Source of the DNA: Sedimentisphaerales bacterium
Lineage (GTDB): Bacteria > Planctomycetota > Phycisphaerae > Sedimentisphaerales > Anaerobacaceae
DNA: 54,309 bases
Direction of reading: 5' to 3'
Assembly: GCA_016927855.1 (NCBI GenBank)
Contig: JAFGLV010000055.1
Location: 1-54,309 of the forward strand
In this document: piece after piece, positions 8,353 through 19,977 of the stretch
How positions within the stretch are numbered: position 1 is the stretch's first letter
Layout of the letters: every line of letters starts with the position of its first letter
Program-made: the position numbers and the translations under genes
The notes under the pieces: model-generated
Database searches by the model: none
What the model saw: only the letters and a program-made list of their open reading frames with translations
Told to the model about the DNA's origin: nothing

Positions 8353-9032
8353 GCCCTACCTCCTCCAAGATGCCGCTCCAGCAAGGAGATCAGTCGTGTC
8401 TTGATTTTCTGCATGTCGTTCGCTCTGCCGGTTTCTTTCTGGACGGAGGTCATCTGCACGCCGTCCAGGCCGCAGGGGACCATCAAGTCGAAGAGGCTCA
8501 GGTCATTTTGGATGTTGATCGCCATGCCGTGATAGGTCACGAAGCGACTAACGCGCACCCCAATGGAGGCGATTTTCTTTTCGCCTACCCAGAGTCCCGG
8601 CAGCCCTCGTCGCCTGTCGCTGTGTAGGCCCAGAGACTGGAGCAGTTCGATACCGATGGCCTCCAGTGTCCGGACGTATTCAGTAACGCCGAGACGGAGC
8701 TGCTGCAGGTTCAGGATGGGGTAGAAGACCAACTGGCCTGGGTTGTGAGCGGTGGTACCGCCGCCACGACGGATTTCGACCAGATCGACGCCCCGTTGTG
8801 CCAACTCCTCTGACCCGACCAGCAGCCTGTTGGCGCTCTTGCGGGCCCCCAGCGTGATGACCGGCGGATGCTCGACGATCAGCACCGTGTCCGCGCACGC
8901 GCCCGCCCGCCGTTTCGCGCAGAGCTCCTGTTGCAGCGCCAGCGCCGCCCGATACGGCGCCAGACCGAGATCGCGGATCACCAGCGTGTCGCTGGTTGCC
9001 CGCCGGGCTCTCGATGACATCGCCTCAGTCAT
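8349..9032 (-). CDS. lipB: Octanoyltransferase LipB, 227 aa
   Basis: LipB moves octanoyl from acyl-ACP to lipoyl domains. Visible motifs are RRGGGTTAHNPGQLVFYP (the substrate-binding loop; proteobacterial enzymes have RGGQxTYHGPGQ), WVGEKKIASIG with the catalytic Lys (about K153) and VPCGL with the catalytic Cys (about C187). It starts 9 bp after lpd ends and overlaps lipA by 4 bp, so the three are one operon making and using lipoyl groups. A nearby internal ATG (M5) could also serve as start. Confidence 0.96.
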   Translation of the reverse strand: MTEAMSSRARRATSDTLVIRDLGLAPYRAALALQQELCAKRRAGACADTVLIVEHPPVITLGARKSANRLLVGSEELAQRGVDLVEIRRGGGTTAHNPGQLVFYPILNLQQLRLGVTEYVRTLEAIGIELLQSLGLHSDRRRGLPGLWVGEKKIASIGVRVSRFVTYHGMAINIQNDLSLFDLMVPCGLDGVQMTSVQKETGRANDMQKIKTRLISLLERHLGGGRA

Positions 9033-9041
9033 ATCGTGTCA

Positions 9042-10418
9042 CTATTGCTCCAAGAGCAGCTCGCCCAGGGCCTCGTGCAGTGCGTCTTCGAGCGTTTCGG
9101 AAACGGTCGGGTGGGGGAACGTGATGTTGCGAATGGGTTCCACGGTGCCGATCAGGGTGCGGGCGAACGCGACGAATTCGGTCGCCATCGCGCCGACCAT
9201 CGTGATACCGACGATCTCGTTCATCGCCTTGTCGCGCACCGCGTGCATCTGCCCGAACGTCTCGTTATGCGCGACGCTGCGCCCGTTGGCCTTGTAGAAG
9301 CCCTTGCCGACGGAGATGTCACGGCCTTCGGCCTGGCATTTCTCCTCCGAGGCGCCGACGGAGGCGATCTCCGGGAAGGTGAAGATCACCCTGGGCACCA
9401 GCGCGTAATCGAGCATCTCCTCGTTGCCGCCGGTCGCGTTGGCGGCCGCGACCTCGGCCTCCGCGGTCGCGCCGTGCGCCAGGTACGTCGTGCCGACCAC
9501 ATCGCCCAGGGCATACACGCCGGGCACGTTCGTTTCGAGCTTGGCGTTGACCTTGATGGCCGGGCCGTTCATCTCCAGCTTCAGCGTCTCGACGATCTGC
9601 TTGTCCACTGAGGCCCGCCGGCCCACGGAGACCAGCACCTTCTCGGCGTCGAGGGATTGCCCGCTCGCGAGGTTCACCTTGGCCGGCGCGGAGCTCTTAT
9701 CGACCCCGGTGACCTTCTGGCCGGTCATGACTTCGATGCCCATGTTCTTGAACTCGCGTTCGAGCAGCCGGCTGACCCATGCGTCCTCCATCGGAATGAT
9801 CCGCTCCAGCGCCTCAACGACCGTAACCTTCGTGCCGAACGCCGCGTACGCGCAGGCCATCTCGCAGCCGATGACGCCACCACCGACGACCACCATGGAA
9901 CGCGGGATGGTCGGCAGCTCCAGGGCCTCCTTGCTGCTGATGACGGTCTTGCCGTCGAACGGGATGCTGGGGATCTGGATCGGTTGCGAGCCGGTGGCGA
10001 GAATGAGCTTGTCGGCTTCGAGCTGGCGCTGCTGGCCGTTGGTCTGGACGGTGATCTTGCCCGGCGCGGTCACGACCGCCGTGCCCTCGATGTAGGTCAA
10101 CCGAGGGGCCTTGGCCGAGCCCATCATCCCTTTGCGCAGCAGGCCGACGATGGTCTCGCGGCGCTGCTGGATCTTGGCCCAGTTGGGCGTGGCCGACGCA
10201 ATGTCCACCCCCATCTCGCTCACCTGGCGGGCTTGCAGCAGCAGGTGCGCCGAGGCCAGCAGCGTCTTGGAGGGGATGCAGCCCCAGTTCAGGCAGGTGC
10301 CGCCGACGAATTCCTTCTCGATCACCGCGACCGAGGCGCCGCGCTGGGCGCAGCGTCTGGCAGCCCTGAATCCCCCAGGCCCGGCCCCGATCACCACGAT
10401 GTCAAACCGTTCACCCAT
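9042..10418 (-). CDS. lpdA: Dihydrolipoyl dehydrogenase (E3), 458 aa
   Basis: This flavoprotein reoxidises dihydrolipoamide in 2-oxoacid dehydrogenase or glycine cleavage complexes. FDIVVIGAGPGGFRAA is the FAD dinucleotide fold, GGTCLNWGCIPSK holds the redox disulfide (C42 and C47), VVVGGGVIGCEMA is the NAD fold and FPHPTVSETLEDA contains the C-terminal His-Glu pair. The ATG at 10418 is chosen over upstream alternatives because the family starts right before the FAD fold; AGGAAAA lies upstream and a sigma70 promoter at 10498-10526. First gene of the lpd-lipB-lipA operon. No E1 or E2 genes are nearby. Confidence 0.95.
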   Translation of the reverse strand: MGERFDIVVIGAGPGGFRAARRCAQRGASVAVIEKEFVGGTCLNWGCIPSKTLLASAHLLLQARQVSEMGVDIASATPNWAKIQQRRETIVGLLRKGMMGSAKAPRLTYIEGTAVVTAPGKITVQTNGQQRQLEADKLILATGSQPIQIPSIPFDGKTVISSKEALELPTIPRSMVVVGGGVIGCEMACAYAAFGTKVTVVEALERIIPMEDAWVSRLLEREFKNMGIEVMTGQKVTGVDKSSAPAKVNLASGQSLDAEKVLVSVGRRASVDKQIVETLKLEMNGPAIKVNAKLETNVPGVYALGDVVGTTYLAHGATAEAEVAAANATGGNEEMLDYALVPRVIFTFPEIASVGASEEKCQAEGRDISVGKGFYKANGRSVAHNETFGQMHAVRDKAMNEIVGITMVGAMATEFVAFARTLIGTVEPIRNITFPHPTVSETLEDALHEALGELLLEQ

Positions 10419-10497
10419 AGTTGTTTTCCTGTCCCAACCGTTGGTATCAGCACGACATGCCGGGCGTTTCGCGACCTGCCCAGCCGGTGGAACGCAC

Positions 10498-10526
10498 ACT
10501 ATAGCAGAGAGTCGCTGCCTCGGCAA
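10498..10526 (-). promoter_or_regulatory. Sigma70-type promoter for lpd-lipB-lipA
   Basis: Minus-strand TTGCCG (10521-10526), 17-bp spacer, TATAGT (10498-10503). The leader would be about 75 nt. Confidence 0.65.
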
Positions 10527-10591
10527 GTGGCGAGCCAGATAGGGTCTCGGCAGATGTCCGTATAGGCCTGGAGATCGCGTGTGAGACGTGC

Positions 10592-10620
10592 TTGTTCCGA
10601 CGCGGGCGTTGTGTTACGAT
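10592..10620 (+). promoter_or_regulatory. Possible promoter of the interrupted redoxin-like gene
   Basis: TTGTTC (10592-10597), 17-bp spacer, TACGAT (10615-10620), 30 bp before the ATG at 10650. The match is modest. Confidence 0.35.
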
Positions 10621-10649
10621 TGGCGGTGTGCATTTGGGAGGATCTCGAC

Positions 10650-12011
10650 ATGCAAGGCAGAAGAGCGGTTCTACTGTGTGTGACGGCGGTTGCCATTCGG
10701 GGCTCCGCTTGGGCCGAGATGCGAGGAAGCGACACTTCAGCCGAGCCGCCGACAGTCGAGTCGCTGCTCAAAGCCGTGCGCCGGGCCGCCAGGCCGGCCG
10801 AAAGCATGCGGATAGAATGGACGTACGAGACCGTGAATCCTTCCGTTGCCGTCCCGGGAAGACCGGGTCGAGAACCGCCGCCGGGGCCCCCTCATACCAC
10901 TATGGCTCACACCGCCATTCTCAAAGGCAAACGCAGCCGGATCGAGAGTCTGCAGAAGACATACAAGAGCATCTCCAGCGAGGGACCTCACGACGTGCGC
11001 CGCATCACGCGCGTATTCGATGGGAAGCAACAACGCAATCTCACGGACCGTATCAAAGGCGCCCTGACGGTCCCTCGGGGCTGGAGGGCAGGAGATCCGA
11101 ACGATAGAAACTCTGCACTGCTCACGCAGCTACTCTTAGCATGGCCGTATGACTAGAACAACGAGAAACTTCTCCAGCGGTACTCTACTCGGCTGGTCGG
11201 CGGCGATACGCCGGGCCTGTCTGTTGTCGAGATCGTTGACAACAGGGGCTTGATCTATCACTGGACGGTTGCTGCCGATAGAGGCTACCACGTCGTCAAG
11301 ATTGAATGCTTTCGCACGCCGGGTGACAAGGCCTACGAAACGAACATCGCGCTGCGCGAATACGAAGCGGGAAGATGGTTTGTCGCAGGGCACGAGCGAC
11401 TCAGATATCCGTTGTCCAAAGCGGTGCGCGAACGGCTCGGACTTGCGGCGGCCGAGGCTGAGGGCGAACCTCGTGTCGAGCACCGGGTCCGCGTGACCAA
11501 GGTCGAGTTCGACATCGAGGTTGCCGACGAGACCTTCGTCCTGGAGTTCCCGGTCGGCACCCGGGTCTGGGACGACGCGATTGGCGACTGGGTCATACAG
11601 GAAGGCTCGCTGCTCAACAAGCCGCTGGGCGATCTGTCAGAGTTCGGGTTTGACCCGACCCCTCTGGAGGGCAAGAGAGTCCTGGTGTGCTTCTTCGACA
11701 TGAGCCAGAGGCCATCTCGCAATGGCCTGGCTGAACTGACCGGGCGATCCGTGGACCTGGCCAAGCAGGGGGTCGCAGTGGTGGCGGTGCATGCCTCGCT
11801 GGTCGAAGAGGACGCACTGAGAGAGTGGCTGGAAACTAGCCGCATCGCGCTGCCCGTCGGCAAGGCCGAGAAGGGCCAGGAGTACTTGCGGTCGGCTTGG
11901 GCGGTGCGCTCGCTACCCTGGCTGCTCCTGACGGACCGTCAGCATATCGTTCGGGCGGAAGGATTCGCCGCAAGCGAACTGGATGCGAAGATAACGCAAG
12001 CAGAACAGTAG
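10650..12011 (+). pseudogene. Secreted protein with LolA-like and thioredoxin-like parts, interrupted by an in-frame TAG
   Basis: The ATG at 10650 has GGGAGG 8 nt upstream and opens a signal peptide (MQGRRAVLLCVTAVAIRGSA). The frame runs through ESLLKAVRRAARPAESMRIE to a TAG at 11154-11156, then continues in the same frame without another stop to 12011 (NNEKLLQRYS, VEFDIEVADETFVLEFPVGT). The C-terminal 120 residues (LEGKRVLVCFFDMSQRPS, LTGRSVDLAKQGVAVVAVHA, AWAVRSLPWLLLTDRQHIV) resemble a redoxin/thioredoxin fold in which the CxxC position reads DMSQ, so no disulfide chemistry is expected. The N-terminal part resembles the LolA-like domains seen in related planctomycete proteins. Either a single nonsense mutation, a sequencing error or, less likely, readthrough. 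Confidence 0.7.
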
Positions 12012-12116
12012 GCCCAGACGCAAAAGAAGGGCTCCCTTCGGGATTTCGGGAAAGCAATAGCAGGAGCGGCCCAGCCGGTCCTTGGGCCCTTTGAGCGGGA
12101 GCCGTCTCCGATGACC

Positions 12117-12444
12117 GGGGACGCTGTCCCCGGACCCCTGGCATTTTTCGCTTTTGGCCAGCAGCATGATAGCCTCGGAAATCTGGCGTGCCGATCATGC
12201 TGTTCGTCTGTTGGCTGCGGTTGTCTCGCGCGTTTCGGTTCTGGGTGGCCTCGGGCGGGGCTCTGGACGCTTGACGACCGATGCAACCGTGACGAGCCGC
12301 GCAACCGCAACCTCAACCGCAGAAGCCCCAGGAGCGTCGCCGCCGCCCGGCCAGGGCGTCACCATCCCAACCAGGGCTTGCCTTCTTTCTTCTCATGCTG
12401 CTGGCGTAAAGCGCAAAATGCCGGGGTTTCAGGGGCAGCGCCCC
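12117..12444. mobile_element. MITE-like element with about 55-bp imperfect terminal inverted repeats
   Basis: The left end (12117-12172: GGGGACGCTGTCCCCGGA, then GGCATTTTTCGCTTTTGGCC and AGCAGCATGAT) is inverted at the right end (12389-12444: TCATGCTGCTGG, AAGCGCAAAATGCCGGGG, then GGGGCAGCGCCCC). The 215-bp centre carries no open gene but holds a REP-like palindrome. A non-autonomous element is the likeliest reading. Confidence 0.5.
12205..12335. repeat. REP-like dispersed palindromic repeat, copy C
   Basis: GCGGTTGTCTCGCGCGTTTCGGTT on the left and GAGCCGCGCAACCGCAACC on the right are near inverses of each other and match the reverse complement of copy B. It is nested inside the MITE-like element. 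Confidence 0.45.
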
Positions 12445-12559
12445 TGAGAGAGAAGGTCAACCCGTATCCGAGGTCGGGTTCGCCACCGGATGTCGGCCGG
12501 TCCCCGCAATCGGGTGTACTGCATGCCTGTAGGCAGATTTCCGCTAACCGGCGGCCGTC

Positions 12560-12685
12560 TTTGTCATTTCGAGTGAAGGGCTGCCGTCGGCAGGCCGCAA
12601 TCGAGAAATCTGGCCGAAGACGAGACGGCCGTCTCACTCGCAGCCAGATGTCTCGATTGCGCTTCGCTCCACTCGACATGACAAA
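12560..12685. repeat. Palindromic intergenic repeat, TTTGTCAT...ATGACAAA type (copy 2 of 3)
   Basis: TTTGTCATTTCGAGT at the left is inverted (one mismatch) as ACTCGACATGACAAA at the right. Inside, GAGAAATCTGGC and GCCAGATGTCTC form a second inverted pair shared with the copy at 27094. Confidence 0.7.
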
Positions 12686-12754
12686 GGGGCTGACTGCCCG
12701 GGCTACCTGCAAAGTGCAGTGCACCCCGCGCAATCCCGCGAAGAGCCAAAAGAA

Positions 12755-12781
12755 CAGGGTGGGCCGCTGGGACCCACCCTG
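12755..12781 (-). terminator. Intrinsic terminator of araA
   Basis: A 9-bp perfect stem (CAGGGTGGG/CCCACCCTG) with a 9-nt loop lies 37 bp after the araA stop and is followed on the minus strand by TTCTTTTGG. Confidence 0.65.
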
Positions 12782-12817
12782 GGGGACTGCTTGAAAGTCG
12801 GTTCGAGACCGTTTATG

Positions 12818-14326
12818 CTACAGGCCTCTGGCGAGCATGTAGTAGATTTCGTTCCAGCGGAGCTCTTTCTTGAACTCGCTGATCTTGGTGTCAGCGTCGA
12901 TCTGGACGTACTCGATGTCTGCCATCTCGGTGAAGTCCTGCATGTGCTCGCTGGTCAGCGCCATGGTGAAGCCGGTGTGGTGGGCTCCGCCGGCGAGGAT
13001 CCAGGCGGCGGCGCCGACCTTGAGGCTGGGCTTGGGGACCCAGACGACGCGTGCGACCGGCAGCTTGGGCAGGTCGGCATCGGGCAGGACGACGTCCACC
13101 TCGTTGACGATCATGCGGAGCCGGCCGCCCATGTCGACCATTGAGGCGTTCAGGCCGGGACCGGTGGGCACGTTGAAGACCAGCCGGCACGGGTCGTCCT
13201 TGCCGCCGATGCCGAGCGGATGGACCTCCAACGAGGGTTTGCCTTCGGCGATAGAGGAGCAGACCTCAAGCATGTGGGCGCCGAGGACCTTGGGCCCGGC
13301 CGGGTCGAGGTGATACGTGTAGTCCTCCATGAAGCTCGTGCCGCCTGGCAGACCCGCGGCCATGACCTTCATGGCGCGAACGAGAGCGGCGGTCTTCCAG
13401 TCGCCTTCGGCGCCGAAGCCGTAACCGTCGGCCATCAGGCGCTGGACCGCCAGGCCGGGCAGTTGTTTCAGACCGTGCAGGTCTTCGAAGTTAGTGGTAA
13501 AGGCCTTGAAATTGCCTTCTTCGAGGAAGCCGCGCATGCCCAGCTCGATCCGCGCCGCTTCACGCAGTGCCTCGCGCTTCTTGCCGTCTTTGGCGATCGG
13601 CTTGGTCAGCTCGTACGTCGCTTCGTACTCGGTGGTGAGCTTGTCGATCTCTTTCTCGCTGACCTTGTTGACGCGTGCGACGAGATCGCCGACGCCGTAA
13701 CCATAGACGGAGTGGCCAAGCTGCTTCTGGGCTTCGACCTTGTCACCTTCGGTGACCGCGACCTCGCGCATGTTGTCGCCGAAGCGGACGAGCTTGGCGC
13801 CTTGCGTGTCGTGCCAGGCGCAGGCGGCGCGGGCCCAGACGCCGAGTTCGGCCTGGACCTGAGTGTCCTGCCAGTGACCGACGATGACCTTGCGGTTGCG
13901 CCGCATGCGGGTGCAGATGAACCCGAACTCGCGACCGCCGTGAGCGCTCTGGTTGAGGTTCATGAAGTCCATGTCGATCTGGGCCCAGGGGATGTCACGA
14001 TTGAACTGGGTGTGAAGATGGACGAAGGGTTTGCTCAGCGCTTTGAGCCCGGCGATCCACATCTTGGCCGGGCTGAACGTGTGCATCCAGGTGATCAGGC
14101 CGACGCAGTTGGCGGTGGTGTTGGCCTTGGTGCAAAGCTCATAGATCGCGTCGGGCGTCGTGAGAACGGGTTTGAAGACCACTTTGACGGGCACGTGTTT
14201 CGACCGCGAAAGGGCCTGGGCGATTTGCTTGGAATCCTGTTCGACCTGCTTGAGAGTCTCAGGGCCGTACAGGTGCTGGCTGCCGGTGACGAACCATGCT
14301 TCGAGCTTCTTCATGTCAGGTATCAT
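12818..14326 (-). CDS. araA: L-arabinose isomerase, 502 aa
   Basis: AraA converts L-arabinose to L-ribulose in the cytoplasm using Mn2+. [17 protein letters not shown] is the canonical N-terminus; [47 protein letters not shown] and [15 protein letters not shown] (the last two carrying catalytic glutamates) and [15 protein letters not shown] are all conserved. Length is that of the family. The start at 14326 has GGAGC upstream and adds four residues before the usual MKK start. araB and araD are not adjacent, so arabinose genes are dispersed or the enzyme serves a plant-polymer catabolic network with the glycosidases here. Ends at a clear terminator. Confidence 0.97.
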   Translation of the reverse strand: MIPDMKKLEAWFVTGSQHLYGPETLKQVEQDSKQIAQALSRSKHVPVKVVFKPVLTTPDAIYELCTKANTTANCVGLITWMHTFSPAKMWIAGLKALSKPFVHLHTQFNRDIPWAQIDMDFMNLNQSAHGGREFGFICTRMRRNRKVIVGHWQDTQVQAELGVWARAACAWHDTQGAKLVRFGDNMREVAVTEGDKVEAQKQLGHSVYGYGVGDLVARVNKVSEKEIDKLTTEYEATYELTKPIAKDGKKREALREAARIELGMRGFLEEGNFKAFTTNFEDLHGLKQLPGLAVQRLMADGYGFGAEGDWKTAALVRAMKVMAAGLPGGTSFMEDYTYHLDPAGPKVLGAHMLEVCSSIAEGKPSLEVHPLGIGGKDDPCRLVFNVPTGPGLNASMVDMGGRLRMIVNEVDVVLPDADLPKLPVARVVWVPKPSLKVGAAAWILAGGAHHTGFTMALTSEHMQDFTEMADIEYVQIDADTKISEFKKELRWNEIYYMLARGL

Positions 14327-14566
14327 GCTGTGCTCCGTCCAAATTGATCTTGTTTGGCTTTCAGTGTAGTGGCGGTTAGCTTAACACAGCCTGACGCGGC
14401 GATTCAATCCCTAAATTGCGGAGATTTCCGAGCCATCGCATTTTTGGCAGAGGCCGGGGAGAGCCAGCCCGAAGTCGGGCCCGAGCGGGGAAAACCCGTG
14501 CGGCGCCGCCGCCCGCCGGGGTGGCGGGCCGGGCCGGGACCGGGGACAAAGTAGGGGTGCGGGCCT

Positions 14567-15298
14567 TTAGTGGGTCGCCTGGCCGGGGTCGATTCTGGGC
14601 ACCGGGCCCTGTTCCTTCTTCATGCCCGGCGGCATGTCCAGGCCGCTCTTGCCCTGCTTTTCGCGAAACTCCGTGATGATCTGCACGGCCGCCTGCGGGT
14701 CGTCCTGGATCGTGAACACGTCCAGGTCCTCGGGGGAGATGTACTCGTGCTCGTTCAACATGGTCTCTCGGATCCAGTCGATCAGACCGGTCCAGTAGTC
14801 GCGCACCATCAGGATCACCGGGAACTGGGCCTGCTTGAGGGTCTGGATCAGAACGAGCGACTCGAAGAACTCATCCATGGTGCCGAAGCCACCGGGGAAG
14901 ACGACGAACCCATGGGCATACTTGAGGAACATGACCTTGCGCACGAAAAAGTAGCGAAAGTGCAGGGAGAGATTCTGATACTCGTTGGGGATTTGCTCCA
15001 TCGGCAATTCGATGTTCAAGCCGATGCTGGCGCCTCCGGCCTTGGCGGCGCCTTTGTTGGCGGCTTCCATGATCCCGCCTCCGCCTCCGGTGATGACCGC
15101 GAAGCCCGCCTTGGCGACTTCGCAGGCGGTCCGCGTTGCCAGCTTGTAGTGACGGTGGTTAGGGTGGGTCCGCGCCGAGCCGAAGATGGAGACGGCCGGA
15201 CCGACCGAAGCCAATTCCTCGAACCCTTCGGTAAACTCCGCCATGATGCGGAACATGCGCCACAAGTCTTGGACAGGCTTGTCGGGAGTATCAATCAT
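14567..15298 (-). CDS. LOG-family nucleotide phosphoribohydrolase (TIGR00730), 243 aa
   Basis: The PGGFGTMDEFFE block near the middle is the PGGxGTxxE signature, and VITGGGGGIMEAANKGA with SIGLNIELPMEQ forms the Rossmann nucleotide site of LOG proteins (formerly annotated as lysine decarboxylases). Family members release the base from nucleoside 5'-monophosphates. The protein belongs to the longer subgroup with an N-terminal helix (PVQDLWRMFRIMAEFTEGFE). It starts 34 bp after nth ends and is the last gene of the minus-strand block 21502-14567. The 240 bp that follow toward araA are G/C-rich with no gene. Confidence 0.88.
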   Translation of the reverse strand: MIDTPDKPVQDLWRMFRIMAEFTEGFEELASVGPAVSIFGSARTHPNHRHYKLATRTACEVAKAGFAVITGGGGGIMEAANKGAAKAGGASIGLNIELPMEQIPNEYQNLSLHFRYFFVRKVMFLKYAHGFVVFPGGFGTMDEFFESLVLIQTLKQAQFPVILMVRDYWTGLIDWIRETMLNEHEYISPEDLDVFTIQDDPQAAVQIITEFREKQGKSGLDMPPGMKKEQGPVPRIDPGQATH

Positions 15299-15332
15299 GT
15301 TGACCTTTCTTCGCTATTGTGTGCATCGCTGC

Positions 15333-16052
15333 CTACCACTTATCGGGCCGGTTGGCGGCCGGGCAGTGTTTTGCTATCGGACAGTGGGGGCAATCGGGCT
15401 TCCGGGCCTTGCAGATGCTCCGGCCGTGGAAGATCAGCAAATGGCTGAACAGCGTCCACTGCTTTCTCGGCACTATGTCGGCCAGATCGAACTCGAGCTT
15501 TACCGGGTCCGTGTTATCGGACAGTCCCAGCCGGCGCGCCAGACGGATCACGTGCGTGTCGCAAACGATGCCGGGAATGTCGAAGGCGTTGCCCAGCAGG
15601 ACGTTGGCGGTCTTACGTCCGACGCCGGGAAGGGTGGTCAGCTCCTCCATCGTCTGGGGGACCTGGCCCTTGTGCTCGGCGACGATCTTCGTGCAGGCGC
15701 CCTTGATGCTCTGAGCCTTATTGCGGAAGAACCCGGTGGACTTGATGTCCTCTTCAAGCTGCTTCTGGTCGGCCTGCGCCCAGTCGGCGGCGCAGCGGTA
15801 CTTCTGGAACAGGTCCTTGGTGACGATGTTGACGCGGACGTCTGTGCATTGGGCCGACAGAATGGTGGCGACCAGCAGCTCGACGGGATTGCTGAAGTTC
15901 AGCGCGATCTTCGCATCGGGATAGGTCTTCCGGAGCAGAGGCCAGATCTTCTTGATGCGTTGAGCCGCCGTGGCCTTATCGAAACCACTCGTTTGAGATT
16001 TCGTAGTCTTCTTGCGAGTTGGTTTGCGAGGTGTCGCCTTCTTCTTGGCCAT
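15333..16052 (-). CDS. nth: Endonuclease III (DNA glycosylase/AP lyase), 239 aa
   Basis: Base-excision repair enzyme removing oxidised pyrimidines. The helix-hairpin-helix LPGVGRKTANVLLG contains the catalytic Lys (about K147); VCDTHVIRLARRLGL contains the catalytic Asp (about D165). The [4Fe-4S] loop is C214-x6-C221-x2-C224-x5-C230, the canonical spacing. A Lys/Thr/Arg-rich leader of about 23 residues precedes the domain. The start at 16052 has CGGAGCAG upstream and overlaps the end of dsbD by 77 bp in another frame; no alternative ATG exists before the conserved domain, so the overlap appears real. Confidence 0.95.
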   Translation of the reverse strand: MAKKKATPRKPTRKKTTKSQTSGFDKATAAQRIKKIWPLLRKTYPDAKIALNFSNPVELLVATILSAQCTDVRVNIVTKDLFQKYRCAADWAQADQKQLEEDIKSTGFFRNKAQSIKGACTKIVAEHKGQVPQTMEELTTLPGVGRKTANVLLGNAFDIPGIVCDTHVIRLARRLGLSDNTDPVKLEFDLADIVPRKQWTLFSHLLIFHGRSICKARKPDCPHCPIAKHCPAANRPDKW

Positions 16053-17835
16053 TTATCGTCTGCTCCGGTATCGCTTCGATGATGTCGATCAGCTCGTTTT
16101 TGTCAAATATGCCGCGCAACGTCCGCCGTGTCCCGTCGGGCAGCACTACGATGGTGACCGGGACGTTGCCTGCCTCGCCGTAGACCTCTTTCAGCGCGAT
16201 CGTGGCCGGGTAGTCGTGCAAGGTCGTGTCCGCCTTGATGGGCAGGACGTTCCTGGTCTCGATCAGATCGGCGACCTCCCGGTCCCGAAAGACGTCTCTT
16301 TCCACGACCTTGCAGTTGCCGCACCAGTCGGCGGTGAACTTCAGCAACACGGGCCGGCCCGCCTCGGTGGCAGCCCGGACGGCAGTGCGACCGTACTCCC
16401 GCCAGTCGATAGAAACCTCAGGCGGTGCCGGCAGCAGCCACCATCCGGCGCCCAGCGCGATCGCCAGCGCGATCAGACGTACCGTCCACTTCTTGCCGGC
16501 CGGCGTCCCGAAGCCGACCCACTTGCCCCACATCCAGACGCAGAAGCTGAAGATGATCCCGTACGTCAGCACGTTCAGCAGCCTCTCCTTGGGCAACGCC
16601 GCCAGCGTCAACTTCGCGGCAATGAGAAACAGGAGGAAACCCGTAGATTTCTTGAAGATCTCCATCCAGGTCCCGGGTTTGGGGATCCGCTCCAATAGCG
16701 TCGGGACCGAGACGATGACGCCGTAGGGTAAAGCCATGCCGACGCCCATGAGCACGATCGCAGCGCTGCTGACCGACAGCGGCTGCGTCTGGGCCCAGAC
16801 CAGGACGAACCCGAGCAGCGCGCCGCTGCACGGCGTGCTCAGGACACCGGCGAAGAACCCCATGCCCGCGGTGCCGAGAACGCCGGCGGTCGACCCTTGG
16901 CGGTTCGTCACCGCCGATGGCAGCGCCGGGGTGATGACGTCCAGCATGACCAGCCCAAAGAACAGGATGGCCAGGAACAGGACGATGACGGCGGTAGGAT
17001 ATCGAAAGAGGCTGTTCAGATCGAGCACGCTGCCGGTGGTGACGTTGATGATCGCCGCTACCAGCGCGAAGGCAGCAAAGAACAGGACCACGCCGGTGCA
17101 GAAGGCGATCCCGGTCGCCATGCGATTGCGGCTGGACTTCTTGGATTGCTCGATCAGTCGCGCCATGACCAACGGAATGACCGGCAGCACGCAAGGCATG
17201 ATGTTGATCGAGATTCCCGCCACGATCGCCAAGAGGAAGTAGACCCACGTGCCGTAAGGCAGCACCGACTGGCGCGCGTCCGTAGGTTTCTCAGGTTGCT
17301 CGCCCGCAGCCAGAGTCACTTGCGGCCAGGACTCCATGCCGGCCGGGTCGACGGTGGCGGTCAACGTCTTCTCGAACGGTGAGAGGCACAACTGGCTCGT
17401 ACAGGCCAGGCCGGCGATGGTCACCTTCGCCTCGGTCGGCCGGTCCAGGCTGCCGGCAAACGGCACGAAGACCTTAAAGTCGCCCACGTAGACTTCGATG
17501 TTCTTCTCCTGGGCAGGGTCGTAGAAGAGCTTGCGTCCCGGAAAGACGGCCGGACCGAAAGAAAGCCCTTCCGCCGACGCACTGATCTTGAGGTTGAATC
17601 CCGGCGCCGGCGCCGTGCTCGAATCGGCATAGTAGTGCAGATCGTCGGTTCCCTCGAACACGACGGCAATCCCCGGTTGACCGTCCAGGCGCGCCGGCTG
17701 GAGGTGAGCCCGCGAATACTCATCCTCATACCGGCACATCTCGACCGGATCGCTAGGATTGGCGCCGAGCGCGACGGAGGCGAGGCAGCCGACGAACAGA
17801 GCGCGCACGAAAACAAGCCTTGTTGTTGCATCCAT
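15976..17835 (-). CDS. dsbD: Thiol:disulfide interchange protein DsbD, 619 aa
   Basis: DsbD carries electrons from cytoplasmic thioredoxin to periplasmic thiol proteins. A signal peptide leads into the DsbD-alpha domain with a Cys pair (LACTSQLC, about C145 and C150). Eight membrane helices follow from about residue 195 and include the redox cysteines in NIMPCVLPVIPL (about C215) and STPCSGALLGF. The C-terminal thioredoxin domain has ADWCGNC. All three redox modules are thus intact. The last 25 residues are a low-complexity Glu/Ser/Asn tail encoded in the overlap with nth. Start 17835 lies 36 bp after ftsH; AGGGATAG precedes it. Confidence 0.95.
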   Translation of the reverse strand: MDATTRLVFVRALFVGCLASVALGANPSDPVEMCRYEDEYSRAHLQPARLDGQPGIAVVFEGTDDLHYYADSSTAPAPGFNLKISASAEGLSFGPAVFPGRKLFYDPAQEKNIEVYVGDFKVFVPFAGSLDRPTEAKVTIAGLACTSQLCLSPFEKTLTATVDPAGMESWPQVTLAAGEQPEKPTDARQSVLPYGTWVYFLLAIVAGISINIMPCVLPVIPLVMARLIEQSKKSSRNRMATGIAFCTGVVLFFAAFALVAAIINVTTGSVLDLNSLFRYPTAVIVLFLAILFFGLVMLDVITPALPSAVTNRQGSTAGVLGTAGMGFFAGVLSTPCSGALLGFVLVWAQTQPLSVSSAAIVLMGVGMALPYGVIVSVPTLLERIPKPGTWMEIFKKSTGFLLFLIAAKLTLAALPKERLLNVLTYGIIFSFCVWMWGKWVGFGTPAGKKWTVRLIALAIALGAGWWLLPAPPEVSIDWREYGRTAVRAATEAGRPVLLKFTADWCGNCKVVERDVFRDREVADLIETRNVLPIKADTTLHDYPATIALKEVYGEAGNVPVTIVVLPDGTRRTLRGIFDKNELIDIIEAIPEQTINGQEEGDTSQTNSQEDYEISNEWFR

Positions 17836-17871
17836 CTCGCTATCCCTGCTGGCGGAGAAGGAGAGTACCCG

Positions 17872-19905
<2,034 letters not shown>

Positions 19906-19977
19906 GTCCTGTCACGGGGTCTGCGTCTCGCACGATGTCCGGCGATTCTGACCCGACCGGCGCACGGAGCGTGCGCG

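Noticed and set aside
12111..12794. 227-aa plus-strand open frame downstream of the redoxin-like gene
   Set aside because: It runs through the MITE-like element, a REP-like palindrome and the TTTGTCAT repeat and has no protein-like composition.
14369..14566. Structured RNA in the G/C-rich gap between araA and the LOG gene
   Set aside because: Only composition-driven hairpins were seen, with no promoter, terminator or conserved motif.
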